From Paenibacillus sp. 1001270B_150601_E10 (GTDB lineage Bacteria; Bacillota; Bacilli; Paenibacillales; Paenibacillaceae), in NCBI RefSeq assembly GCF_015558675.1, contig NZ_JADMOL010000002.1, positions 620,111 to 684,110 of the forward strand: a DNA stretch of 64,000 bases. Direction: 5' to 3'. This document shows, one piece after another, positions 54,724 to 63,797 of the stretch. The stretch's first letter is position 1, and each line of letters begins with the position of its first letter. A program made the position numbers and the translations under genes. The notes below the pieces were generated by a model. The model was not told where the DNA came from. It saw only the letters and a list, made by a program, of their open reading frames with translations, and searched no databases.

Positions 54724-54869
54724 AGTCGACCCTCCTTTTCTAGTTCTAGGATAAGGGATGACGCGGGGAGAGAGTCAAGCGCTCCTCTCGTTTTTTGACG
54801 AATGATCGAAAAAAATACATTATCGCTCATGTTTCGACAAAGCTTTAGGTCGCAATACCTATTGGGAAA

Positions 54870-54883
54870 AGATAGCGCTTTCA
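54870..54883 (+). promoter_or_regulatory. cre-like CcpA site upstream of the first chitinase
   Basis: AGATAGCGCTTTCA matches 13 of 14 positions of TGWNANCGNTNWCA (first base differs). About 50 bases before the chitinase start, in a position suited to carbon catabolite repression. Confidence 0.6.
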
Positions 54884-54930
54884 CTATACTGGAATTGTAG
54901 TTGATTTTGTATTCATTAGGAGGCGAATGA

Positions 54931-56574
54931 ATGAATCGGAACTTCCCGTTATCGCAAAAGTTTTTGCTCAAAACTTTAAGCGCTATGCTTGGTGCAACAA
55001 TGCTAACTGCTTCACCAATTGCATCGTTGTCAACGGTGCAAGCGGCAAGCAGTTCGACCCAAGCCGAGGTACAAGCATGGCAGACGAACAAGGCCTATTC
55101 TGCTGGGGATATCGTATCTTATGAAGGGAAGATCTATGAAGCGAAGTGGTGGTCCTACAACAGCAGGCCTGACGCCAAAGTAACGAATGAATGGGATACG
55201 CCATGGAAGCTCATTGGCGACAGCACAAAGGACACAACACCACCGTCTGCTCCAACTCAACTCATCTCAACCGAACAATCCACCTCTTCGATCACACTCA
55301 CCTGGACAGCATCGACAGATAATGTAGGAGTCTCCCATTATGATGTATACCGTGATGGCAAGAAAGTAGGCAGTACTATAGCTAAAATCTTTACAGACTA
55401 TGAATTGGAAGCGGATACAATCCATCAATATGTGATCCAAGCTGTTGATACATCCGGCAATCAGACCGGCAGCGCGGTTCTGCATGCATCTACCAAAGCG
55501 GTTCCTGGTCAGGACTTAGGTGTGGGCGAAAGCAGAGTCCTTTCTGATGCTCAGATTGCACAGCTGTGGAACGGCATCAATCCAGCCTTCCTCCCGGACG
55601 CTGCTGCTGCTGCGATTCAAACCGCACTGCCAAAGGCTGAATATGAAACGACCTTCCCTTTGCGATACGGTACAGCAGAGTGGGAAGCGATAGCGAAGGG
55701 CAAATACTACTATAAGCCGAATCAATCCGATTATTATTCTTACGACAATCTCGTCTCAGCAGTGAGAGAGATGGCAAATATCAAGTACAAAGAGATTATT
55801 CGTCAAGGCAACTCCAATGTGAAACAGATCTATCGCCTGGATAAGAAGACAAAGACAGAGACGCTGTTGTATCAAGCGCCTGACTTCAATGATCCGAATA
55901 TGGCAAGCTTGCCGAAAATGACCCGCATCGTTGATTTTGGCACCTTCTTAAGTGAAGGCTCAAGCAATGATCGTAAGCGTGAGCTTGCAGGCTTCCTGGC
56001 CAATATTGCGCATGAGACAGGCGGAGGTTGGGCGACAGCCCCAGGCGGCGAACTTCGTTGGGCCTTGTTCTTCAATGAAGAGCTGAACTATGTGAATACG
56101 AACAACATCGGTTATGTCGATGAAGACAACCTATTCTGGAAGCCGGTCCCGGGCAAATCTTATCATGGACGCGGTCCGATTCAGTTAAGCTGGAATTACA
56201 ATTATGGACTTATTAGTTCAATTGTTTACAGTGACCCTGCCATCCTTCTTCAAGATCCAGACAAAATTACCGCAGACGGCAAGCTCGGTTTTATTACCGC
56301 ATTGCTGTTCTGGATGACGCCGCAAGATCCGAAGCCATCGAACCATGCCATTATGACAGGTCAATGGGTTCCTACTGCCGAGGAGCTTGCAAAAGGCCTT
56401 CTGCCAGGGTTTGGCGCAACGATTATGGTCATTAATGGCGGGCAGGAAGGAAACATGGCCGAGGATGTGCATCCTGTGAAGCGCCGTGTAGCCCATTATC
56501 GTGACTTGACGACTCGCATGGGGGCAGATATTACAGGAGAAAAGCTGGATACGGCAGGCATGCAGCCGTTTTAA
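54931..56574 (+). CDS. Secreted GH19 chitinase with chitin-binding and fibronectin III domains (copy 1)
   Basis: 547 residues behind TTAGGAGG. Signal peptide to about residue 38, CBM5/12-type chitin-binding domain (about 49-95, AWQTNKAYSAGDIVSYEGKIYEAKWW), fibronectin III domain (about 103-187) and GH19 catalytic domain (about 195-547). Catalytic Glu362 lies in NIAHETGGGW, with a second acidic pair in RWALFFNEE, and the substrate loop is YHGRGPIQLSWNYNYG. GH19 enzymes cut chitin with inversion. The neighbour at 56682 is a close paralogue. A cre-like site upstream suggests repression by glucose. Confidence 0.92.
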   Translation: MNRNFPLSQKFLLKTLSAMLGATMLTASPIASLSTVQAASSSTQAEVQAWQTNKAYSAGDIVSYEGKIYEAKWWSYNSRPDAKVTNEWDTPWKLIGDSTKDTTPPSAPTQLISTEQSTSSITLTWTASTDNVGVSHYDVYRDGKKVGSTIAKIFTDYELEADTIHQYVIQAVDTSGNQTGSAVLHASTKAVPGQDLGVGESRVLSDAQIAQLWNGINPAFLPDAAAAAIQTALPKAEYETTFPLRYGTAEWEAIAKGKYYYKPNQSDYYSYDNLVSAVREMANIKYKEIIRQGNSNVKQIYRLDKKTKTETLLYQAPDFNDPNMASLPKMTRIVDFGTFLSEGSSNDRKRELAGFLANIAHETGGGWATAPGGELRWALFFNEELNYVNTNNIGYVDEDNLFWKPVPGKSYHGRGPIQLSWNYNYGLISSIVYSDPAILLQDPDKITADGKLGFITALLFWMTPQDPKPSNHAIMTGQWVPTAEELAKGLLPGFGATIMVINGGQEGNMAEDVHPVKRRVAHYRDLTTRMGADITGEKLDTAGMQPF

Positions 56575-56681
56575 TTGAAACGCGAAGTGAAGTACTATCG
56601 TACAGTTTGGCTTAAATGCGCCAATATTCATACTACCGGGATTATTTATCCCTAATCATACCTATATAGGAGGACTGTATT

Positions 56682-58352
56682 ATGTACTTAAAATGTCCTT
56701 TTTCCCGATCATTTATTCTTCGCAGTTTAAGCGCGGTACTTGGTGTAACGGTTCTGCTATCAAGCAGCCCGATAGCTATGGCGGCCGGAGAGCCGGCACT
56801 AAGCGTACAGAGTGCTGCAACCCAGTCTACTGCCCCTGCGTGGCAAGCTTCCCAAGTTTATGTTAGCGGGGATATTGTATCTCATGAAGGGAAGCTGTTT
56901 AAAGCCAAATGGTGGACGCAAGGAGATAATCCTAACGGAGCGCTGAGCAGCGCTGACTCTCCATGGCAGCATATCGGTTCCGATACAGGCGGAGTGACTG
57001 ACACCACGCCTCCAAGCACGCCTTCTGGCCTTGCCTCAACAGCTCAGGCTTCCTCATCAATCACTCTAACTTGGAATGCAGCAACAGACAATGTGGGCGT
57101 GACCCAATATGATATTTATCGAAACAATGTGAAAGTTGGCTTCTCTGCGACGGCTTCTTTCACGGATAATGGTTTGCAGGCCGATACCACTTACACCTAT
57201 GCGATCATGGCTTTAGATGCTGCTGGTAATGCTTCTACTTTAAGCGCTCCACTTTCCGTCAAGACGGCAGTAAACAATGGAAGCGGGGGACCTTTCCTTC
57301 AAGTAGGGCAGAGCCGTGTCATTACTGATGCTCAGATTCAGGCAACTTGGGGAGGCATTGATCCGAACTATCTTCCGTCTCAAGCGGAAGCAGCAGTGAC
57401 GGCAGCGCTCCCAAAAGCAGACTATGAAGCATTATTCCCGCTTCGCATAGGATCAAGCGAATGGCATACTGTAGCAGCGGGCAAGCCTTATTACAAGCCA
57501 AACCAAGTTGACTACTACTCGTATGACAACTTGATCTCTGCTGTTCGGGATACCGCTAATATCAAGTATAAAGAGGTATACCGTGGAGGAAGCACGTGGA
57601 CGAAGCAAATATGGCGTCTCGACAAAACAGCTAAGACCGAAACGCTATTGTATGAAGAGCCAGAGTTTAATGCGGAATGGAATCTGAATAAGCCTACGAC
57701 ATCGCGTATTGTGGATTTTGGTACCTTCCTTAAAGAAGGTAGTGAAACAAACAAGAAGCGTGAACTGGCAGCTTTCTTGGCCAACATCGCACATGAAACA
57801 GGCGGAGGCTGGGAAACAGCGCCAGGCGGCCCATTGCGCTGGGGGTTGTTCTTTAATGAAGAAGTATCTTATATCAATAGCCCGAACATTGGTTATGTGC
57901 AAGCCAACAGCGATTATCCTGCCGTAGCCGGCAAATCGTATCATGGCCGGGGACCGATTCAACTAAGCTGGAACTACAATTATGGACTCATTGGTTCTAT
58001 TATTTTCGGTGATAAAAATGTATTGCTGCAAAATCCAGAAAAAATCACACAAGACGGAAAACTTGGTTTTATGACAGCTATATTGTTCTGGATGACTCCG
58101 CAAGATCCGAAACCGTCCTGCCATGATATTATGGTGGGCAACTATGTACCAACTTCTGCGCAATTAGCCAAAGGGCTTGTACCAGGGTTTGGAGCAACCA
58201 TCATGGTGATTAACGGCGCGTTCGAAGGCAACAAGGACGAAAGCGATATCCGTGTTGGCCGCCGTGTCGGTCATTACCTTGACATTACCGGCCGTGCTGG
58301 TGTGAATGTTGAAGGGGAAAAGCTGAATACGCTAGGCATGCAGCCATTTTAA
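56682..58352 (+). CDS. Secreted GH19 chitinase, paralogue (copy 2)
   Basis: 556 residues behind ATAGGAGGA, 107 bases after copy 1. Same domains: signal peptide (cleavage near AMAAGE), CBM5/12 (APAWQASQVYVSGDIVSHEG), FnIII (SGLASTAQASSSITLTWN), GH19 with Glu372 in NIAHETGGGW. The catalytic domain is closely alike over its length while the FnIII and linker have diverged, so the duplication is not recent. Copy 2 is probably cotranscribed with copy 1, with no terminator in between; a strong terminator follows. Confidence 0.92.
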   Translation: MYLKCPFSRSFILRSLSAVLGVTVLLSSSPIAMAAGEPALSVQSAATQSTAPAWQASQVYVSGDIVSHEGKLFKAKWWTQGDNPNGALSSADSPWQHIGSDTGGVTDTTPPSTPSGLASTAQASSSITLTWNAATDNVGVTQYDIYRNNVKVGFSATASFTDNGLQADTTYTYAIMALDAAGNASTLSAPLSVKTAVNNGSGGPFLQVGQSRVITDAQIQATWGGIDPNYLPSQAEAAVTAALPKADYEALFPLRIGSSEWHTVAAGKPYYKPNQVDYYSYDNLISAVRDTANIKYKEVYRGGSTWTKQIWRLDKTAKTETLLYEEPEFNAEWNLNKPTTSRIVDFGTFLKEGSETNKKRELAAFLANIAHETGGGWETAPGGPLRWGLFFNEEVSYINSPNIGYVQANSDYPAVAGKSYHGRGPIQLSWNYNYGLIGSIIFGDKNVLLQNPEKITQDGKLGFMTAILFWMTPQDPKPSCHDIMVGNYVPTSAQLAKGLVPGFGATIMVINGAFEGNKDESDIRVGRRVGHYLDITGRAGVNVEGEKLNTLGMQPF

Positions 58353-58361
58353 TTAGAACAC

Positions 58362-58400
58362 AAGATTCCCAGGGAAATGAAAGTCCTGGGAATCTTTTTT
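58362..58400 (+). terminator. Terminator of the chitinase pair
   Basis: Twelve perfect pairs (AAGATTCCCAGG with CCTGGGAATCTT), then T run. Confidence 0.9.
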
Positions 58401-58442
58401 ATATGATATTTTGCATCAGACAATAATGTTAAGGTAAAGTGC

Positions 58443-58471
58443 TTGACATTGTAGATTGAATCGGATATGAT
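58443..58471 (+). promoter_or_regulatory. Sigma-A promoter of ylxM-ffh
   Basis: TTGACA and TATGAT separated by exactly 17 bases, 56 bases before the ylxM start. It restores expression of the SRP genes after the accessory insert. Confidence 0.85.
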
Positions 58472-58526
58472 AATTGAGGTTGATGGGCTGTAAAGTGTTT
58501 TTCCTTGACGAAAGGAGTGGCCCGTT

Positions 58527-58886
58527 ATGAATGATGAACAACTTCTTCAGAAGACCAATCGCATTAACATGCTGTTTGATTTCTATGAGCCGTTGCTCAC
58601 AGAAAAGCAGCAGACATTTCTTAAGTGCTACTTTCAGGATGATTTCACATTAGGTGAGATCGCACAGGAATTCGGCATAAGCCGTCAGGCCGTGTATGAG
58701 CATATTAAGCGGGCGGAGCAGACGCTTGAATCGTATGAGAGCAAGCTAGCGCTGCTTCAGAAGTTTGAAACGCGCACGAAGCTGATGAGTCAGATTGAGC
58801 ATGCGATAACACATACGCTTAACATACCCGACCCGCAGCGCGCGGAACTGCAGGAGATTATCCGTGAACTGCAGGCGTTGGAATAA
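58527..58886 (+). CDS. ylxM: YlxM, SRP-associated DNA-binding-like protein
   Basis: 119 residues, start behind AAAGGAG. Helix-turn-helix FTLGEIAQEFGISRQAVYEHIKRAEQ. YlxM is encoded with ffh in Bacillota and binds SRP to stimulate its function; it is not a classical sigma-factor-like regulator despite its helix-turn-helix. Ffh starts 19 bases later. Confidence 0.92.
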   Translation: MNDEQLLQKTNRINMLFDFYEPLLTEKQQTFLKCYFQDDFTLGEIAQEFGISRQAVYEHIKRAEQTLESYESKLALLQKFETRTKLMSQIEHAITHTLNIPDPQRAELQEIIRELQALE

Positions 58887-58905
58887 GGGAACGGGGTGAA
58901 TCCAT

Positions 58906-60279
58906 ATGGCATTTGAAGGATTGACAAGCCGACTGCAGAATGTATTTGGCAAATTGCGCGGCAAAGGTAAGGTAAGTGAAGATGATGTCAACGAAGCGAT
59001 GCGAGAAGTTCGACTTGCCCTTCTAGAGGCAGATGTTAACTTCAAGGTCGTAAAGGATTTCATCAGTAAAGTAAAAGAGAAGGCTGTTGGCATTGAAGTA
59101 ATGAAGAGCTTCACGCCAGGGATGGTCATTATTGATATCGTCAACAAGGAACTAACAGAGTTGATGGGCGGCGAGACGGCAAAGCTTGAAAAAGCGAACA
59201 AGCCTCCAACCGTAATCATGATGGCTGGTCTTCAAGGTGCAGGTAAGACGACGACTTCTGGTAAGCTTGCAAAGCTACTTCAAAAGCAAAACCATAAGCC
59301 GCTCCTTGTTGCTGCCGATATTTATCGCCCAGCAGCGATCAAGCAGCTTCAGGTGCTTGGAAGTCAGATTAATGTCCCTGTATTTGCATTAGGTGATCAA
59401 GTAAGCCCAGTGGAGATTGCGAAGCAGGCGCTTGAGCATGCGCGCGAGAATCATTTGGATTATGTGATTATTGATACCGCAGGCCGTCTTCATATTGATG
59501 AAGCCCTGATGGATGAGCTCAAGCAGGTTCATGCTGCTGTGAATCCAACAGAAGTGCTTCTCGTTGTCGATGCTATGACAGGTCAAGATGCGGTTAACGT
59601 GGCAGACAGCTTTAATCAGCAGCTAGCGCTGACCGGGGTTGTCCTCACCAAGCTTGATGGGGATACTCGCGGCGGTGCCGCACTCTCGGTTAAGGCCGTA
59701 ACAGGCTGCCCGATTAAGTTTGCTGCAACAGGTGAGAAGATCGATTCTCTCGAACCGTTCCACCCGGAACGGATGGCATCTCGAATTCTCGGCATGGGCG
59801 ACATGCTCTCCTTGATTGAGAAGGCACAGGCTGGCATTGATGCTGATAAAGCAAAGGAAATGGAGATGAAGATGCGCAACGCATCCTTTACCTTCGATGA
59901 TTTCCTTGAGCAGATGCAGCAGGTGAAGAAGCTTGGACCGATCGATCAGATCCTGGATATGATTCCAGGCATGAATAAGGTGAAGCAGACGCAGAACCTT
60001 AAAGTGGATGAGCGTCAGATGGGCCGAATCGAGGCTATCGTTCGTTCGATGACGAATGAAGAGCGTCAAGATCCGGACCTTATCAATCACAGCCGTAGAA
60101 AGCGGATTGCCGCAGGAAGCGGTACCCAGTTGTCTGATGTCAATCGTCTCATCAAGCAGTTCGACGAGATGAGAAGAGTAATGAAGCAGTTCTCTGACAT
60201 GATGGGCCCTAAGGGACCAAAGATGATGAAGTCGATGAAGAGCAGAGCAGGCAAAGGGAACAGATACCCATTCCGCTAA
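58906..60279 (+). CDS. ffh: Signal recognition particle protein Ffh
   Basis: 457 residues. NG GTPase with GLQGAGKTTTSGKLA (about 107-121), DTAGRLHID and TKLDGDTRGGAALS, then the Met-rich M domain (about 300-457, MEMKMRN, MKQFSDMMGPKGPKMMKSMKS). It binds SRP RNA and signal sequences of nascent chains and pairs with FtsY. Confidence 0.96.
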   Translation: MAFEGLTSRLQNVFGKLRGKGKVSEDDVNEAMREVRLALLEADVNFKVVKDFISKVKEKAVGIEVMKSFTPGMVIIDIVNKELTELMGGETAKLEKANKPPTVIMMAGLQGAGKTTTSGKLAKLLQKQNHKPLLVAADIYRPAAIKQLQVLGSQINVPVFALGDQVSPVEIAKQALEHARENHLDYVIIDTAGRLHIDEALMDELKQVHAAVNPTEVLLVVDAMTGQDAVNVADSFNQQLALTGVVLTKLDGDTRGGAALSVKAVTGCPIKFAATGEKIDSLEPFHPERMASRILGMGDMLSLIEKAQAGIDADKAKEMEMKMRNASFTFDDFLEQMQQVKKLGPIDQILDMIPGMNKVKQTQNLKVDERQMGRIEAIVRSMTNEERQDPDLINHSRRKRIAAGSGTQLSDVNRLIKQFDEMRRVMKQFSDMMGPKGPKMMKSMKSRAGKGNRYPFR

Positions 60280-60315
60280 TGCTTGATATAGAATTCTCTT
60301 AAGGAGGTGAAAGTC

Positions 60316-60588
60316 GTGGCAGTACGTATTCGTTTGAAACGTATGGGTGCTCATAAAGCTCCATTCTATCGTGTGGTTGTATCGGATTCCCGTTCCCCGC
60401 GTGACGGTCGTTTTATCGAGGAAATCGGTTACTATAACCCAGTAGCTCAACCTGCAGTAGTCAACATCGACGAAGAAAAAGCGTTGAAATGGCTGCAAAC
60501 AGGAGCTCAAGCTTCTGACACTGTTCGTAACTTGCTTAGCCAAGCGGGTGTTATGAAGAAGTTCCATGAATCCAAATTCCAGAAATAA
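60316..60588 (+). CDS. rpsP: 30S ribosomal protein S16
   Basis: 90 residues. GTG at 60316 gives [11 protein letters not shown], the universal S16 start, six bases after AAGGAGGTGA. Further landmark [16 protein letters not shown]. In the order ffh-rpsP-khpA typical of Bacillota. Confidence 0.96.
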   Translation: MAVRIRLKRMGAHKAPFYRVVVSDSRSPRDGRFIEEIGYYNPVAQPAVVNIDEEKALKWLQTGAQASDTVRNLLSQAGVMKKFHESKFQK

Positions 60589-60609
60589 TGAATCATCGGA
60601 GGGTGAAAG

Positions 60610-60840
60610 ATGGAAAAGTTAGTGTCAGTCATTGCACAGGCTTTGGTCGATCATCCGAATGAGGTCCGTGTGACCACTGTAGAGAAGGAACATGTGGTCG
60701 TCTATGAGCTGCATGTTCATCCTGATGATGTCGGTAAAGTGATCGGCAAGCAGGGACGCATTGCAAAGGCGCTTCGTACGGTTGTCACATCGGCAGCCGT
60801 GAAGGTTCCTAAACGAGTTGCTGTGGACATTATTTCTTAA
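60610..60840 (+). CDS. khpA: KH-domain RNA-binding protein KhpA (YlqC)
   Basis: 76 residues: a single KH domain with the GKVIGKQGR loop (about residues 40-48). KhpA pairs with KhpB/EloR and binds small RNAs in Bacillota. Closes the ylxM-ffh-rpsP-khpA unit before a terminator. Confidence 0.94.
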   Translation: MEKLVSVIAQALVDHPNEVRVTTVEKEHVVVYELHVHPDDVGKVIGKQGRIAKALRTVVTSAAVKVPKRVAVDIIS

Positions 60841-60852
60841 TAAGTCGAATCG

Positions 60853-60880
60853 GGGTTAGGATCATATCCTAACCCTTTTT
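60853..60880 (+). terminator. Terminator between khpA and rimM
   Basis: GGGTTAGGAT and ATCCTAACCC pair perfectly with a three-base loop, then T5. It places rimM-trmD in a separate unit or under readthrough control. Confidence 0.88.
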
Positions 60881-60959
60881 CGTATAATCAGATCTTTTCA
60901 AGCTACACTAGTCCCAAGAGGTTTTTGAAGCAATCGGTAGTCAGGAGGGAGTACAAAGG

Positions 60960-61487
60960 ATGGCTAATGCGGAATCCTTATTTACAGTTGGAATCATGGT
61001 CAACACTCAAGGTATTCGGGGTGAGGTGAAGATTGTTCCGCATACGGATTTTGCGGAGGAACGCTTTGCGCCAAAGAGCAAGCTTATATTGGTCCATGAA
61101 GCAACAAATCAGCAGGTGCCGGTGACCGTTGAGCGTTCACGTTTACATAAAAACATGTATGTCGTGAAGTTTAAGGAATTCGATAACATTAATGAAGTCG
61201 AGAAGTATAAAAGCTGGCTGATTAAGATCTCCGCTGAAGAGCGGGAGGAGCTTGAAGAGGGCGAATATTATTACAGCGATATTATCGGCTGTATGGTCGT
61301 CACGGAAGATGGCGAGGAGCTTGGTCCAATCAAGGAGATTCTTGCCCCTGGCGCAAACCATGTATGGGTAGTGAAGCTGCCAAAAGGCAAAGAGCTGCTT
61401 CTGCCAGTAATTGATCCTGTGATCCTTGATGTAAATGTGGAGGAGAAGAGAGTGACGGTTCACCTTATGGAGGGGCTAATGGAATGA
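60960..61487 (+). CDS. rimM: Ribosome maturation factor RimM
   Basis: 175 residues, start behind GGAGGGAG. N-terminal beta-barrel ([21 protein letters not shown]) and PRC-barrel C-terminal domain ([42 protein letters not shown]). It assists 30S head assembly. Its end overlaps trmD by four bases (ATGA). Confidence 0.95.
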   Translation: MANAESLFTVGIMVNTQGIRGEVKIVPHTDFAEERFAPKSKLILVHEATNQQVPVTVERSRLHKNMYVVKFKEFDNINEVEKYKSWLIKISAEEREELEEGEYYYSDIIGCMVVTEDGEELGPIKEILAPGANHVWVVKLPKGKELLLPVIDPVILDVNVEEKRVTVHLMEGLME

Positions 61488-62299
61488 GGATTGATGTCCT
61501 TACGCTATTTCCGGAAATGTGTGAAGGTGTATTCTCCTCAAGCATTATGGGACGGGCTCGCGACAAAGGAATCGTGGAGCTGAATGCGCTCAATTTCCGT
61601 CAATATTCTACGAATAAGCATGCTACAGTAGATGACTATCCATACGGTGGAGGCGGCGGAATGGTGTTAAAGCCGGAGCCAATCTTTGCAGCGGTGGAAC
61701 ATGTCGTCGAAGAAGCGAAGCTTCAAGGGAAAAAGACGACACCAGAAGATACTGAATCGGTACCCCTACGGAAGCCAAGGGTTATTCTCATGTGCCCTCA
61801 AGGCGAAACCTTCACGCAGAAGAAGGCAGAGGAGCTTGCTAAGGAAGATCATTTGATCTTTATATGCGGGCATTATGAAGGCTACGATGAACGTATTCGC
61901 GAGTACTTGGTGACAGATGAACTGTCAATCGGAGATTATGTGCTTACAGGAGGAGAACTTCCCGCAATGACGATTGCGGATGCGGTCGTTCGCCTCTTGC
62001 CAGGTGTGCTTGGCAATGAGACGTCAGCGGTAACGGACTCCTTCAGCACAGGATTGTTAGAGTATCCTCACTATACAAGACCCGTGGATTTTAGAGGATG
62101 GTCGGTGCCTGATGTGCTGATGTCAGGTCATCATGCCAACATAGAGGCTTGGAGAAGGGAACAATCGCTCAAGCGGACGCTGGAGCGCAGACCCGATCTA
62201 TTATCCAATATCGAGCTTTCCAAGCAGGATCAAGCTGTTCTGAAGCGACTAGCCGAAGAACTTACCAATAAACAGAATGAAGAGAAACGAACCCCCTGA
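61484..62299 (+). CDS. trmD: tRNA (guanine(37)-N1)-methyltransferase TrmD
   Basis: 271 residues. [15 protein letters not shown] start, [31 protein letters not shown] and [15 protein letters not shown] (trefoil-knot SAM site). It methylates G37 of several tRNAs to prevent frameshifts. About 25 residues (around 80-95, [13 protein letters not shown]) form an insert. The rplS gene that usually follows is not downstream here. Confidence 0.95.
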   Translation: MRIDVLTLFPEMCEGVFSSSIMGRARDKGIVELNALNFRQYSTNKHATVDDYPYGGGGGMVLKPEPIFAAVEHVVEEAKLQGKKTTPEDTESVPLRKPRVILMCPQGETFTQKKAEELAKEDHLIFICGHYEGYDERIREYLVTDELSIGDYVLTGGELPAMTIADAVVRLLPGVLGNETSAVTDSFSTGLLEYPHYTRPVDFRGWSVPDVLMSGHHANIEAWRREQSLKRTLERRPDLLSNIELSKQDQAVLKRLAEELTNKQNEEKRTP

Positions 62300-62307
62300 T
62301 GGAAAAA

Positions 62308-62366
62308 CCAAGTCTTATCGCCCCTTTACGCCTAATGTAGACGAGTGGGAGATGGATAAGACTTGG
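62308..62366 (+). terminator. Long hairpin after trmD
   Basis: CCAAGTCTTATC pairs perfectly with GATAAGACTTGG, a 12-pair stem with a 35-base loop, followed by ATGGGGGATATTTTT. A loose terminator between convergent genes. Confidence 0.6.
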
Positions 62367-62387
62367 ATGGGGGATATTTTTATTTCA

Positions 62388-63680
62388 TTATGCTTTTGCA
62401 GAATCCTCAGCAAGCTCAAATTCAATGATGGTATCGATATCACAAGGCAGCTCGGCGTGAGGGAAGTTTGCAAATAAATAGCCTTTAAAGGCTTCGCCAT
62501 TCCATGGCGTTGAAATATTGATCTCAGACCCGTCCGCTAAGAGTCTTGCCTGCTTCACGCGTCCCTGCAAGCCTTCGAATGCAGTTGGACCAATTCCTCT
62601 CTCCAGTATATGCGCATACAGCTTATTGCCTCGCTGTGTGTAACGTCCCCATTCTGGCTTATCCAAGCTTGCTGCACCGCATCCATATACGCTTCGGCTG
62701 TTGCGCTTCATCCAAGCGCCAACATCGCGCAGAATCGCTTGTGAGGGCTCAGGAATCGCTCCACGTGCATCAGGCCCTACATTCAGCAGTAGATTTCCGT
62801 TTTTGCTTACACACTCCACGAGACCTCTTACGACCGTTTTCGTGGATTTGTAGTCGTGATCATGGGCATGATAGCCCCAATTCTGATTGAGTGTAATACA
62901 GGCCTCCCAAGGAACAGGTTGGCCAAGTTCATTCACGATGCCTTTTGGAGGCAGGATTTGCTCAGGTGATGCAAAGTCTCCTGCATAGCTCTCAGGCTCA
63001 GCGGCCAGTACATTCCCGCCTAATCGATTATCGATTAGAATCTGCGGCTGCAGCTGTCTAATCATTGAGACAAGCTCTGTCGCCTTCCATTTCTCTCCCT
63101 TCATGTCATCATAGGAAAAATCAAACCACAGCACATCGATTGCTCCATAGTTCGTCAACAGCTCTTTGACCTGTCCATGCATGTAGCTTATGTAACGATC
63201 AAATTGATGATCGGCGTCTTTGAACGCCTCATTGCCACGCATTGGGTGGATTCGATCATGATAAGCCGGATAATCAGAATGGTGCCAATCAATAATGGAG
63301 TAATACAGCCCAACCTTGAGTCCTTCAGCGCGAAATGCATCTACGTATTCCCGTATCAAGTCACGGTTGGCCTTTGTATGAGTGGCCTTGTAATCCGTCA
63401 ACTCACTGTCGAACAGGCAGAACCCATCATGATGCTTTGCGGTCATAACGGCATACTTCATGCCCGCTTCTTTCGCAAGTTTTGCCCATTCCTTCGGGTT
63501 ATAAAGATCAGGGTCGAAGTCATCGAAATAGGGCTGATAATCTTGAATGGACAGCTTCTCGCGATTGCGCACCCATTCGCCTCTCGCAGGAATGGCATAT
63601 AGTCCCCAATGAATAAACATGCCAAAGCGATCATGATTAAACCATGCCAAACGATCTTGTTCGTGTACGTGTTGAGTCAT
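62388..63680 (-). CDS. Alpha-L-fucosidase (GH29)
   Basis: 430 residues from the ATG at 63680, five bases after AGGAGGG; the open frame reaches 48 codons further with no site. GH29 features: RLAWFNHDRFGMFIHWGLYAIPARGEWV, TAKHHDGFCLFDSE, VGLYYSIIDWHH, and the nucleophile Asp in IDVLWFDFSYDD. It lacks a signal peptide, so it acts on imported fucosides. A shorter, catalytic-only layout without the C-terminal lectin-like domain common in larger members. Divergent from an AraC-type gene that likely controls it. Confidence 0.9.
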   Translation of the reverse strand: MTQHVHEQDRLAWFNHDRFGMFIHWGLYAIPARGEWVRNREKLSIQDYQPYFDDFDPDLYNPKEWAKLAKEAGMKYAVMTAKHHDGFCLFDSELTDYKATHTKANRDLIREYVDAFRAEGLKVGLYYSIIDWHHSDYPAYHDRIHPMRGNEAFKDADHQFDRYISYMHGQVKELLTNYGAIDVLWFDFSYDDMKGEKWKATELVSMIRQLQPQILIDNRLGGNVLAAEPESYAGDFASPEQILPPKGIVNELGQPVPWEACITLNQNWGYHAHDHDYKSTKTVVRGLVECVSKNGNLLLNVGPDARGAIPEPSQAILRDVGAWMKRNSRSVYGCGAASLDKPEWGRYTQRGNKLYAHILERGIGPTAFEGLQGRVKQARLLADGSEINISTPWNGEAFKGYLFANFPHAELPCDIDTIIEFELAEDSAKA

Positions 63681-63797
63681 CGTTTTCCCTCCTATGCAAG
63701 TCTGGAATTGATACTCATTATAGAAGGAAGAAGATATAATGAAGATAGTGAGAACTAATCCATTTTTGTACAATACTAAGATAGGATGGGGTTCGGT

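Noticed and set aside
59623..60567. 314-codon minus-strand frame opposite ffh and rpsP.
   Set aside because: It covers two certain housekeeping genes; antisense open frame caused by codon bias.
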